Below are positions 1-5,826 of a stretch of 10,550 nt of DNA, one piece after another. Origin of the DNA: Stenotrophomonas sp. Its GTDB lineage: Bacteria > Pseudomonadota > Gammaproteobacteria > Xanthomonadales > Xanthomonadaceae. The notes below the pieces were generated by a model, which did no database searches, was not told the origin of the DNA, and saw nothing but the letters and a program-made list of their open reading frames with translations. The position numbers and the translations under genes were made by a program. The DNA is taken from positions 1 through 10,550 of the forward strand of contig QFOV01000108.1 of NCBI GenBank assembly GCA_003248565.1, given 5' to 3'. Position 1 is the stretch's first letter; each line of letters opens with the position of its first letter.

Positions 1-775
1 CACACTGCGCCGGCGCATCGGCATGATCTTCCAGCACTTCAACCTGCTGTCGGCGCGTACCGTCGCCGCCAACGTGGCCTTTCCGCTGGAACTGGCCGGC
101 ACACCCAAGGCCGAGATCGACGCCCGTGTGGCCGAGCTGCTGCGCATGGTCGGGCTGGAAGCGCATGCGGCCAAATACCCTTCGCAGCTGTCCGGCGGGC
201 AGAAGCAGCGTGTCGGCATTGCCCGCGCGCTGGCCACGCGCCCGCAGATCCTGCTGTGCGACGAGGCCACCAGCGCGCTGGACCCGCAGACCACCGCCTC
301 GGTGCTGGCGCTGCTGGGCAAGATCAACCGCGAGCTTGGCCTGACCATCGTGCTGATCACCCACGAAATGGATGTGATCCGCCGCGTCTGTGACCGTGTT
401 GCGGTGCTCGATGCCGGCCACATGGTGGAGATGGGCCCGGTTTCCGAGGTGTTCCTGCATCCCAGGCACACGACCACCCGCCGTTTCGTGTCCGAGTCCG
501 AACATGTGGACGAAGGCGAGCAGCTGCGTGATTTCGCTGCCGTCGGTGGTCGCATCGTGCGCCTGACCTTCCTTGGCGAGGGCACTTACGAACCCCTGTT
601 GGGGCGCATCGCCCGTGATACCGGGGTGGACTACAACATCCTTACCGGCCGCATCGACCGCATCAAGGATACGCCCTACGGCCAGCTGACCGTAGCCCTG
701 GTTGGCGGTGACCAGAATGCCGCGCAGGCGGCCTTCGTCGCCGCCGGTGTGCATGTCGAGGAGCTGCGCCGATGA
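1..775 (+). CDS. metN: Methionine ABC transporter ATP-binding protein MetN, 5' end outside window
   Basis: ATPase of the D-/L-methionine importer; it drives uptake through MetI with MetQ as the binding protein, on the cytoplasmic face of the inner membrane. The frame is open from base 2, so the N-terminus with the Walker A motif lies outside the window. About 257 residues are visible, against roughly 340 for the full family protein. Seen in order: Q-loop region IGMIFQHFNLL (bases 17-49), ABC signature LSGGQKQR (from 188), Walker B ILLCDEATSALD (from 248) and H-loop ITHEMD (His at 362-364). The last ~75 residues, RIVRLTFLGE to the end, match the C-terminal NIL/ACT-like domain that in MetN senses intracellular methionine and inhibits transport. 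The internal ATG at 23 is not the true start, because conserved sequence continues upstream of it. The stop overlaps the metI start (ATGA at 772-775), implying translational coupling. Confidence 0.95.
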   Translation, partial: TLRRRIGMIFQHFNLLSARTVAANVAFPLELAGTPKAEIDARVAELLRMVGLEAHAAKYPSQLSGGQKQRVGIARALATRPQILLCDEATSALDPQTTASVLALLGKINRELGLTIVLITHEMDVIRRVCDRVAVLDAGHMVEMGPVSEVFLHPRHTTTRRFVSESEHVDEGEQLRDFAAVGGRIVRLTFLGEGTYEPLLGRIARDTGVDYNILTGRIDRIKDTPYGQLTVALVGGDQNAAQAAFVAAGVHVEELRR

Positions 776-1464
776 TCATTGCAACTGCCGCCGAAGGCTT
801 CTTCCGCCATCTGGACGCGGGCAAGTGGGCCGATATCGGCCAGGCCACCATCGACACCTTGCTGATGCTGGCCGGCTCGTTGCCGCTGACGTTGGCGATT
901 GGTTTGCCGCTGGGCGTGCTGCTGTTCCTGACCGGCTCGCCGCAGCTGCACCGCAAGCCGGTGGTTTACGGCATCACCGCCTTGTTGGTGAACCTGCTGC
1001 GCTCGGTGCCCTTCATCATCCTGATGATCGTGCTGATTCCAGTGACCTTGGGCCTGATGGGCACTTCGCTGGGCGTGCGTGGCGCCATCCTGCCGTTGGT
1101 CGTTGGTGCTGCGCCGTTCTACGCGCGTCTGGTTGAAACGGCCCTGCGTGAAGTCGACCGTGGCGTGATCGAAGCCAGCCAGGCGATGGGCGCGACCACC
1201 AGACAGCTGGTCTTCAAGGTGCTGCTGCCCGAAGCACGGCCGGGCCTGATTGCCGGCGCCACCGTCACCACCATCGCCTTGATCGGTTTCACCGCGATGG
1301 GTGGTGCGATCGGCTCCGGTGGGCTGGGCGACCTGGCCTTCCGTGACGGCTACCAGCGTTCGCACACCGACGTGGCCCTGGTCACCGTCGTCTTGCTGCT
1401 GGTGCTGGTGCAGCTGCTGCAGATGCTCGGCGACCGTCTGGTTACGCATTACAGCCGCAAGTAA
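772..1464 (+). CDS. metI: Methionine ABC transporter permease MetI
   Basis: Inner-membrane permease of the MetNIQ methionine importer, 230 aa, close to the usual ~217. Hydrophobic helices are visible around residues 27-53, 66-95, 104-118, 160-180 and 200-220, consistent with the five-helix MetI fold. The permease EAA coupling loop, which docks on MetN, is at about residues 134-159: EASQAMG, then a stretch ending LLPEARPGL. The start ATG at 772 overlaps the metN stop by four bases (ATGA), so the choice of start is secure. metQ follows after an 82-nt gap containing a strong hairpin. Confidence 0.95.
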   Translation: MIIATAAEGFFRHLDAGKWADIGQATIDTLLMLAGSLPLTLAIGLPLGVLLFLTGSPQLHRKPVVYGITALLVNLLRSVPFIILMIVLIPVTLGLMGTSLGVRGAILPLVVGAAPFYARLVETALREVDRGVIEASQAMGATTRQLVFKVLLPEARPGLIAGATVTTIALIGFTAMGGAIGSGGLGDLAFRDGYQRSHTDVALVTVVLLLVLVQLLQMLGDRLVTHYSRK

Positions 1465-1475
1465 TGGAATGACCG

Positions 1476-1502
1476 CAGGCCGGCACGCAGCGTGCCGGCC
1501 TG
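1476..1502 (+). promoter_or_regulatory. Intercistronic GC-rich hairpin between metI and metQ
   Basis: A perfect inverted repeat with 12-bp arms (CAGGCCGGCACG and its complement) and a CAG loop begins 11 nt after the metI stop. Only two T residues follow the stem, so it is not a canonical intrinsic terminator. Intercistronic hairpins like this can protect a processed 3' end or partly attenuate transcription, which would let the binding-protein gene downstream be expressed at a different level from the membrane components. The structure is read directly; the role is inference. Confidence 0.7.
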
Positions 1503-1546
1503 TTAGCGTATGTCCACACCATCCTTCCCCACGGGATCTGTTACCG

Positions 1547-2341
1547 ATGAAAAAGCTGCTCACCTTTCCCCTGATTGCCGCGGTGCTGGCCCTGTCGGCC
1601 TGCGGCAAGCCTGCCGCCGATGAGTCCAAGCTGGTGGTCGCTGCCACCGCCGTGCCGCACGCCGAGATCCTGGAAGTGGTCAAGCCGCTGCTGGAGAAGG
1701 AGGGCGTCAAGCTCGACGTGCGCGTGTTCAACGACTACGTGCAGCCCAACGACCAGCTGGTGCAGAAGCAGGTGGACGCCAATTACTTCCAGACCGAGCC
1801 TTACCTCAAGGCCTACAACCTGGACCGCAAGACGGATCTGGTTACCGTCACCGGCGTGCACATCGAACCGTTCGGTGCCTATTCGCGTCGTTTCAAGTCG
1901 CTGGCCGAACTGCCCAACGGTGCCGACGTGGTGATCCCGAATGACCCCAGCAACAACAGCCGCGCGCTGATCCTGCTGGACACTGCGGGCGTCATCAAGC
2001 TCAAGGACCCGAGCAACGCGCTGTCCACCCAGCGTGACATCACCGAGAACCCGAAGCAGCTCAAGTTCCGCGAGCTGGACTCGGCGATGCTGCCGCGCGT
2101 GCTCGATCAGGTCGACCTGGCCCTGATCAACACCAACTACGCGCTGGACGCCGGCCTGAATCCGACCAAGGACGCACTGGCGATCGAGAGCAGCGATTCG
2201 CCGTACGTGAACTTCCTGGTCGCGCGCCCGGACAACAAGGACGACGCCCGCGTGCAGAAGCTGGCCAAGGCCCTGACCAGCCCGGAAGTGAAGGCCTTCA
2301 TCGAGCAGAAGTACAAGGGCGCGGTACTGCCGGCGTTCTAA
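1547..2341 (+). CDS. metQ: Methionine-binding lipoprotein MetQ
   Basis: Substrate-binding lipoprotein of the MetNIQ importer, 264 aa, close to the family's ~270. The start ATG at 1547 is chosen because it opens a typical lipoprotein signal peptide: MKK, a hydrophobic core, and lipobox LSAC with lipidated Cys19. A weak ribosome-binding site (GGGA at 1533-1536) lies 10 nt upstream. The frame is open further upstream, but that part runs through the intercistronic hairpin and metI and is not coding. NlpA/MetQ-family motifs follow: VPHAEILE (37-44), DYVQPNDQL (63-71), DANYFQTEPYL (78-88), PNDPSNNSRAL (131-141) and ALINTNYALDAGL (192-204). Mature protein is expected to be anchored to the inner membrane facing the periplasm. 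Confidence 0.95.
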   Translation: MKKLLTFPLIAAVLALSACGKPAADESKLVVAATAVPHAEILEVVKPLLEKEGVKLDVRVFNDYVQPNDQLVQKQVDANYFQTEPYLKAYNLDRKTDLVTVTGVHIEPFGAYSRRFKSLAELPNGADVVIPNDPSNNSRALILLDTAGVIKLKDPSNALSTQRDITENPKQLKFRELDSAMLPRVLDQVDLALINTNYALDAGLNPTKDALAIESSDSPYVNFLVARPDNKDDARVQKLAKALTSPEVKAFIEQKYKGAVLPAF

Positions 2342-2352
2342 GCCGCACCGCT

Positions 2353-2376
2353 GTAGTGCCGAGCCATGCTCGGCAG
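2353..2376 (+). repeat. SMAG palindromic repeat, unit 1
   Basis: This 24-bp unit has a GTAG head, then stem TGCCGAGC, loop CAT, complementary stem GCTCGGCA and a final G. It matches the consensus of the S. maltophilia GTAG (SMAG) REP-like family as I know it. It starts 11 nt after the metQ stop, and no other hairpin with a T-tract terminates metQ, so this cluster may form the 3' end of the met transcript. Confidence 0.85.
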
Positions 2377-2387
2377 GCAGAGTCAAT

Positions 2388-2411
2388 GCAGTGCCGAGCC
2401 ATGCTCGGCAG
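2388..2411 (+). repeat. SMAG palindromic repeat, unit 2
   Basis: Same 24-bp element and orientation as unit 1, 35 bp downstream of it start to start. The stem is intact; the head is GCAG instead of GTAG. Confidence 0.8.
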
Positions 2412-2430
2412 GGGCTCTCCCGATAACCCA

Positions 2431-2529
2431 TGTAGGAGCGGCGTAAGCCGCGAAGCTGATATCGCCACCGGAGCTCGCGACATTGCGATCCGAAAGTGCG
2501 CTTGCTTCGCGGCTTACGCCGCTCCCACA
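2431..2529. repeat. Long inverted repeat (26-bp arms), REP/BIME-like
   Basis: The left arm 2431-2456 (TGTAGGAGCGG, then CGTAAGCCGCGAAGC) and right arm 2504-2529 are reverse complements with one mismatch (third arm base pair after TGT). They enclose a 47-nt interior. The arm resembles GTGGGAGCGG...CCGCGAA REP elements common in Pseudomonas and xanthomonads, so two REPs facing each other would form a BIME-like unit. The interior contains a smaller bulged hairpin (TCGC/GCGA around GACATT). There is no coding potential. Confidence 0.75.
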
Positions 2530-2552
2530 CGTTTGGTACCCCGGTAAGTCCT

Positions 2553-2576
2553 CTGCCGAGCATGGCTCGGCACTAC
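2553..2576 (-). repeat. SMAG palindromic repeat, unit 3 (inverted)
   Basis: Reverse-oriented copy with the head reading CTAC on the + strand; its reverse complement is identical to unit 1. It sits in a ~40-bp segment (2541-2580) that recurs 48 bp later. Confidence 0.85.
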
Positions 2577-2600
2577 TGGTCGGGAATGCCGGTAAGGCCT

Positions 2601-2624
2601 CTGCCGAGCATGGTTCGGCACTAC
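2601..2624 (-). repeat. SMAG palindromic repeat, unit 4 (inverted)
   Basis: Reverse-oriented copy with one change: GTTCGGCA replaces GCTCGGCA in one arm. In RNA of the + strand this gives a G-U wobble, so the stem still forms. The surrounding 2589-2628 repeats 2541-2580 with three differences, indicating a tandem duplication of about 48 bp. Confidence 0.8.
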
Positions 2625-2675
2625 CGGTATCTGGCATGGCGTAATCTTTGGGCCACTATCCCCGGATCAATCCCC

Positions 2676-3239
2676 ATGCCTGTGCTCCTCGCTGTGCCGC
2701 TGGCGATACTGGTGTTCGTCGCGATCCTGTTGCTGCTGATGCCGCTGTCACTGTGGCAGCGTGTGCGCAGTGGTGGCGCGCGCCGACAGGCGCGGCCCTG
2801 GCTGATCACCTTCAATTTCTGGGCGACATTGGTATCCACCGGTCTGTTCGTGGTGTTCGTCGGCATCGCCGGGTTCTGGTGGGCTGGCGCCTGGTCCTAC
2901 GCGGCACTTGGTTGGCTGGCCGGTCTGTTGGTCGGCGTGCTCGGCCACTACCTGACCCGCTTCGAGCCCGGTCCAGAGGCGCTGCATTACAAGCCCAATA
3001 CCTGGCTGGTGCTGGCGTTGACCGCGATGATCGTCGTGCGTGTGGTCGCCGGCGTGGTACAGGGCTGGCAGGCATCGGTGAACGGCGTGCCGTGGCCTGA
3101 CTCGGGCTGGCTCAGCCATGCCGGCTTGCTGGCGATGGCGGCGCTGCTGCTCGGTTATGCAGGCATGTACGCCTGGCTGCTGCGGCGCCGGGTTCGTCAC
3201 CATCAACGCTATCGGCAGTTTGATCGTAGTCCGCGCTAA
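2676..3239 (+). CDS. Five-helix integral membrane protein, possibly DUF1453-like
   Basis: A 187-aa, strongly hydrophobic protein. Likely membrane helices lie at about residues 3-25, 44-67, 74-92, 109-130 and 148-169. A basic cytoplasmic-type loop (WQRVRSGGARRQARPW, 27-42) and a basic C-terminal tail (LRRRVRHHQRYR) are visible. ATG 2676 is the preferred start, because upstream in-frame sequence is made only of SMAG repeats. Its ribosome-binding site is weak (GGA at 2664-2666, 9 nt away). The motif TRFEPGPEALHYKPNTWLVL (94-113) recalls small xanthomonad membrane proteins annotated as DUF1453, but I hold that assignment weakly. The next gene follows 67 nt downstream on the same strand. No function can be given. 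Confidence 0.8.
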   Translation: MPVLLAVPLAILVFVAILLLLMPLSLWQRVRSGGARRQARPWLITFNFWATLVSTGLFVVFVGIAGFWWAGAWSYAALGWLAGLLVGVLGHYLTRFEPGPEALHYKPNTWLVLALTAMIVVRVVAGVVQGWQASVNGVPWPDSGWLSHAGLLAMAALLLGYAGMYAWLLRRRVRHHQRYRQFDRSPR

Positions 3240-3306
3240 GCCTGTATCCGATGGCAGGCGGAGGCTGTCCCGGCTAGTCTGATGCAAGCAGATACGGAGA
3301 CGCTTG

Positions 3307-4068
3307 ATGGGTGTGCTGCAGTTCTTCGGGCGCCGCTTGGCGCACTTCCTGGCGCAGCCACGCGCCAACCAGATGCGGCCGTCGACCAGCGACCCCGCAA
3401 TGCTGCTGCGCACCTTGCGTCGTGGCGATGTGCTGCTGGTGGAGGGCAATAGCCGCTTCTCCACCGCCATCAAATACCTGAGCCAATCCACCTGGTCGCA
3501 TGCGGCGCTGTATATCGGCGAAGAGCCGCTGCTCGAAGGCGGCAAAGCGCAGCCAATGCTGATCGACGTCGATGTGGAGCAGGGCGTACGCCGCATCCCG
3601 TTGACCGAATTCGCCAACCAGCACACCCGCATCTGCCGTCCGCAGGGGCTATCACCAGCAGTGGTGGATCAACTGGTCGGCTTCATGCGCGCACGCCTGG
3701 GCTATAGCTATGACCTGAAGAATGTCTTCGATCTGGCGCGATTCCTGATCCGGCAGCCGCCGGTACCGGGGCATATGCGGCGTCGCCTGATTGCATTGGG
3801 CAGTGGCGAGCCAACCAAGGCGATCTGTTCAACCCTGCTGGCGCAGGCCTTCGAATCGATCCGCTACCCGATCCTGCCGGAGATCGAGACGGTGCTGGCG
3901 CAGGTGGGCGGCGCCGAGCAGTCGCAGGAGATCCTGCACATCCGCAACTACAGCCTGTACACGCCGCGCGACTTCGATGTGTCGCCGTTCTTCGACGTGG
4001 TCAAACCGCGGCTGCAGCACAACTTCGACTACCTGGCGCTGCAATGGAGTGATGACGGCAGCCCATGA
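3307..4068 (+). CDS. YiiX/YebB-like NlpC/P60-superfamily cysteine hydrolase
   Basis: A 253-aa protein of the permuted papain-like (NlpC/P60 superfamily, YiiX/YebB-like, Peptidase C92 type) group. In these proteins the catalytic His precedes the Cys in sequence. Seen: LRRGDVLLVEG (37-47) opening the fold, WSHAALYIGE (63-72) with candidate catalytic His65, and KAICSTLLAQAF (171-182) with candidate nucleophile Cys174. Family members are thought to act as amidases or peptidases on lipid or peptide bonds; the substrate here is unknown. There is no signal peptide or membrane segment, though the basic, aromatic N-terminus (FFGRRLAHFLAQPR) could associate with a membrane. ATG 3307 is chosen because GGAGA (3296-3300) sits 6 nt upstream; a TTG one codon earlier is too close to that site. 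It converges on the ompW-like gene downstream. Confidence 0.85.
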   Translation: MGVLQFFGRRLAHFLAQPRANQMRPSTSDPAMLLRTLRRGDVLLVEGNSRFSTAIKYLSQSTWSHAALYIGEEPLLEGGKAQPMLIDVDVEQGVRRIPLTEFANQHTRICRPQGLSPAVVDQLVGFMRARLGYSYDLKNVFDLARFLIRQPPVPGHMRRRLIALGSGEPTKAICSTLLAQAFESIRYPILPEIETVLAQVGGAEQSQEILHIRNYSLYTPRDFDVSPFFDVVKPRLQHNFDYLALQWSDDGSP

Positions 4069-4073
4069 TCAGT

Positions 4074-4116
4074 CCCTCCCTTGCCCCGAAGGGGCCGGGG
4101 AGGGCCGGGGAGGGGG
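4074..4116 (+). promoter_or_regulatory. G-rich hairpin / potential quadruplex after the hydrolase gene
   Basis: It begins 6 nt past the stop of the upstream gene. CCCTCCC (4074-4080) pairs with GGGAGGG (4098-4104), and inside it GCCCC (4083-4087) pairs with GGGGC (4091-4095) around loop GAA. The G-strand also has five runs of three to five G (4091-4094, 4097-4100, 4102-4104, 4107-4110, 4112-4116), enough for a quadruplex competing with the hairpin. There is no T-tract. A role in 3'-end protection or termination of the hydrolase transcript is inference. Confidence 0.55.
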
Positions 4117-4154
4117 AGCTCCTGCTTCTGCCTTGGTATTGATCAGCGAAGTTC

Positions 4155-4189
4155 CACAAAAAAACACGGGCCGCGAACGGCCCGTGTTT
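4155..4189 (-). terminator. Intrinsic terminator of the ompW-like gene, possibly bidirectional
   Basis: Arms 4162-4173 and 4178-4189 (AAACACGGGCCG and complement) form a 12-bp stem with a 4-nt loop. On the - strand the stem runs into seven T (complement of A at 4158-4164), the classical layout for the - strand gene ending at 4243, 54 nt upstream. On the + strand the stem ends in TTTCATTTG, so it may also stop transcripts from the convergent hydrolase gene. Confidence 0.9.
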
Positions 4190-4242
4190 CATTTGCAAGC
4201 ACTGCATTGCATCTACAACCGTGTTGCCAGGAACGTTGTCGC

Positions 4243-4881
4243 TTAGAAGCGTGCACCCAGGCCGAAGCCAACGGTCCACGGATCCAGCTTCAGCTCGCCA
4301 GCGTTCTGGCCGGCGACGCGCAGGTCAGGACGTGCGTGCATGTAACGCGCATCGGCGCGGGCAAACCAGGTCGAGTTGATGTTCATGTCAACGCCGACGG
4401 TGCCGATCGCGCCCTTGGCGGTATCCACACCAACGTGGTTGCCGGTGCTGCTCAGGCCGTCGATCTTCTCGTTGCTGAAGTTCGACTCGTAGTAACCCAG
4501 GCCGACGAACGGACGGAACACGTTGTCCGCCTGGCCGAAGTGGTACTGCGCGCTCAGTGCAAGCGGCTGCTGCTCGACGCTGCCGACCTTGGCGCCACCG
4601 TCGGTGCGCACGCGGTGATCGAACTTGTCAGCGGCGCCCCACAGTTCAACGGCGAAGTTGTCGTTGAAGTAGTAGCTGGCGCTGATCGTCGGTGCCGGGC
4701 CGCCATCGACCTTGCCAACGCCGCCGATCGGATCGTTCTTCGGCTGCAGCAGGCTGATGCCACCAACCACGGCAAAATGCTTGCCGGATGCGGTATCGCC
4801 ATTGCCATCCTGTGCGAAGGCGGTGGAAGACAGCGCAAGTGCGCCGAGGGTGGCAAGGCTGAGAATTTTGATGGAACGCAT
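4243..4881 (-). CDS. ompW: OmpW-family outer-membrane beta-barrel protein
   Basis: A 212-aa outer-membrane protein of the OmpW/AlkL family, an eight-stranded barrel that in other bacteria forms a hydrophobic channel for small apolar compounds. A Sec signal peptide of about 23 residues ends STAFA before QDGNG. Family features: SYYFNDNFAVELW (69-81), QYHFG (112-116), FRPFVGLGYYESNF (122-135), GTVGVDMNIN (160-169), LDPW (199-202), and a C-terminal VGFGLGARF whose last Phe is the usual barrel-assembly signal. Length equals that of E. coli OmpW. The start is supported by GAGGAG (4888-4893 on the complement), 6 nt upstream. It stands alone, convergent with the hydrolase and divergent from the glycosylase. 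I saw no convincing -10/-35 pair in its 200-bp upstream region. Confidence 0.88.
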   Translation of the reverse strand: MRSIKILSLATLGALALSSTAFAQDGNGDTASGKHFAVVGGISLLQPKNDPIGGVGKVDGGPAPTISASYYFNDNFAVELWGAADKFDHRVRTDGGAKVGSVEQQPLALSAQYHFGQADNVFRPFVGLGYYESNFSNEKIDGLSSTGNHVGVDTAKGAIGTVGVDMNINSTWFARADARYMHARPDLRVAGQNAGELKLDPWTVGFGLGARF

Positions 4882-5029
4882 GAGTAACTCCTCGTGTTGC
4901 GATCGGGACTACGTTGTTATCAAGGCCCTCGTTGCGGGGCGAGGTCACCCTAACGATGGCAAGATGAATCGCTCTAAACGCGGGAATTTTTCAGTGCCTT
5001 TGCGTTCAGCGAAAAATCGGGGAGATCCC

Positions 5030-5083
5030 ATGCGCACGATGTTTCGCAGAAAAAATCCGTTCACGATCTTGTGGAGCATGTGA
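5030..5083 (+). CDS. Putative 17-residue leader peptide overlapping the glycosylase start
   Basis: A short open frame coding for MRTMFRRKNPFTILWSM. It has a better ribosome-binding site than most genes in the window: GGGGAG (5019-5024), 5 nt before the ATG. Its TGA stop (5081-5083) shares the A with the ATG at 5083 of the glycosylase gene (TGATG), the arrangement expected for termination-reinitiation. The peptide is basic in its first half and hydrophobic/aromatic in the second. I recognise no family. It may be a regulatory upstream ORF rather than a functional peptide, or a chance frame; conservation in relatives would decide. Confidence 0.45.
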   Translation: MRTMFRRKNPFTILWSM

Positions 5084-5646
5084 TGAGTGCTGATGTATTG
5101 CAGGGCTTGCCCGCGCAGGTGACTGCCGCATGTCGTGTATTGGTGCTGGGCTCGATGCCGGGTGCGGTATCGCTGCACGAAGCACGTTATTACGCGCATC
5201 CGCGCAATCGCTTCTGGCCGGTGATGGCGACGCTATGCGGCTTCGACGCGCAGCTTGCGTATGCGCAACGATTGCACTGCCTGCAGCAGGCTGGTGTCGG
5301 CTTGTGGGATGTGATCGGGCAGTGCCAGCGCGCCGGCAGCCTGGATACAGCCATCGTCCGTGGCAGCGAAGTGCCCAATCGCATTGCGGAGCTGTTGGCC
5401 GACCTGCCGCAGCTGCGGGCAATCGCCTGTAATGGCGCTGCGGCACACACTGCGTTCCAGCGATGGATCGCACCGGCTTTGCCGCCTTTGGCGGCTGCGC
5501 TACCGGTGCTGGCCCTGCCATCGACCAGTCCGGCCAATGCGGCGTGGTCGCTGCAGCGCCTGACTGGGCAGTGGCAGGCGCTGCAACCGTGGTTGAATGC
5601 GCCGAATGCGGTGGTATCGCCTGCAACCAACGGTTTGGCCGGCTAG
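5083..5646 (+). CDS. DNA-deoxyinosine (hypoxanthine) glycosylase, UDG superfamily
   Basis: Base-excision repair enzyme, 187 aa, expected to remove hypoxanthine (deaminated adenine) and possibly uracil from DNA. Seen: VLVLGSMPGAVSL (19-31), the superfamily's first motif; YYAHPRNRFW (36-45) with Asn42 the likely catalytic or positioning residue; VGLWDVI (72-78); and LPSTSPAN (145-152), the second motif, which inserts into the DNA duplex. These are typical of the family-6 hypoxanthine-DNA glycosylases rather than of Ung or Mug. ATG 5083 is chosen over GTG 5071: GGAG (5073-5076) lies 6 nt upstream and the ATG overlaps the stop of a 17-codon leader frame. The gene is divergent from ompW and followed by a 180-bp gap before aceF, so it is probably its own unit. 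Confidence 0.88.
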   Translation: MSADVLQGLPAQVTAACRVLVLGSMPGAVSLHEARYYAHPRNRFWPVMATLCGFDAQLAYAQRLHCLQQAGVGLWDVIGQCQRAGSLDTAIVRGSEVPNRIAELLADLPQLRAIACNGAAAHTAFQRWIAPALPPLAAALPVLALPSTSPANAAWSLQRLTGQWQALQPWLNAPNAVVSPATNGLAG

Positions 5647-5726
5647 GACAGGCAAGACAGCCGACACGTCGCAAAGCAGGGCGTTGAGCCGAAATTCCGG
5701 CCGTCACGGCGCGCGTGGCGTGCCCT

Positions 5727-5755
5727 TGTCCGGGGACATACGCAGGCGAATTCGC
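5727..5755. promoter_or_regulatory. Two short palindromes upstream of the aceF promoter
   Basis: TGTCC-GG-GGACA (5727-5738) and the perfect 10-bp GCGAATTCGC (5746-5755) lie 8 bp apart, just before the candidate -35 box of aceF. Their position suits a regulator binding site for the pyruvate dehydrogenase genes. Neither matches the E. coli PdhR site as I know it. Chance palindromes of this length are not rare, so confidence is low. Confidence 0.25.
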
Positions 5756-5764
5756 TTGTAGCGG

Positions 5765-5793
5765 TTGGCGCTGCGGCCCGCTAACGCCACAAT
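5765..5793 (+). promoter_or_regulatory. Candidate sigma-70 promoter of the aceF operon
   Basis: TTGGCG (5765-5770) and CACAAT (5788-5793) each match four of six consensus bases and are separated by exactly 17 nt. Transcription would start near 5800, giving a leader of about 27 nt with GGAG (5817-5820) placed 6 nt before the aceF ATG. This is prediction from sequence only. Confidence 0.45.
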
Positions 5794-5826
5794 AGGGGAT
5801 TCCCTCATTTGTTGCTGGAGTAGTTC

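Noticed and set aside
1477..1501. Intrinsic terminator after metI
   Set aside because: The stem is strong but is followed by only two T, and metQ clearly belongs to the same transport system, so full termination is unlikely.
1301..1546. N-terminal extension of metQ
   Set aside because: It overlaps metI and the intercistronic hairpin; the lipoprotein signal at 1547 fixes the start.
676..1731. A 351-codon open frame on the - strand across metI
   Set aside because: The translation is a low-complexity run of Gln, His, Arg and Gly opposite conserved membrane helices of MetI; a shadow frame.
2353..2624. CRISPR array
   Set aside because: The repeats are palindromic units in both orientations with irregular spacing and similar flanks, without unique spacers or cas genes.
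2496..2675. N-terminal extension of the membrane-protein frame into the repeat cluster
   Set aside because: The extra 60 residues are encoded only by the REP arm and SMAG units, and the natural hydrophobic start is at ATG 2676.
3304..3306. TTG as start of the hydrolase gene
   Set aside because: It would lie only 3 nt from the GGAGA site; ATG 3307 at 6 nt is better placed.
4882..4980. Sigma-70 promoter for ompW on the - strand
   Set aside because: TTGCCA and GATAAC look like single boxes but neither has a partner at acceptable spacing.
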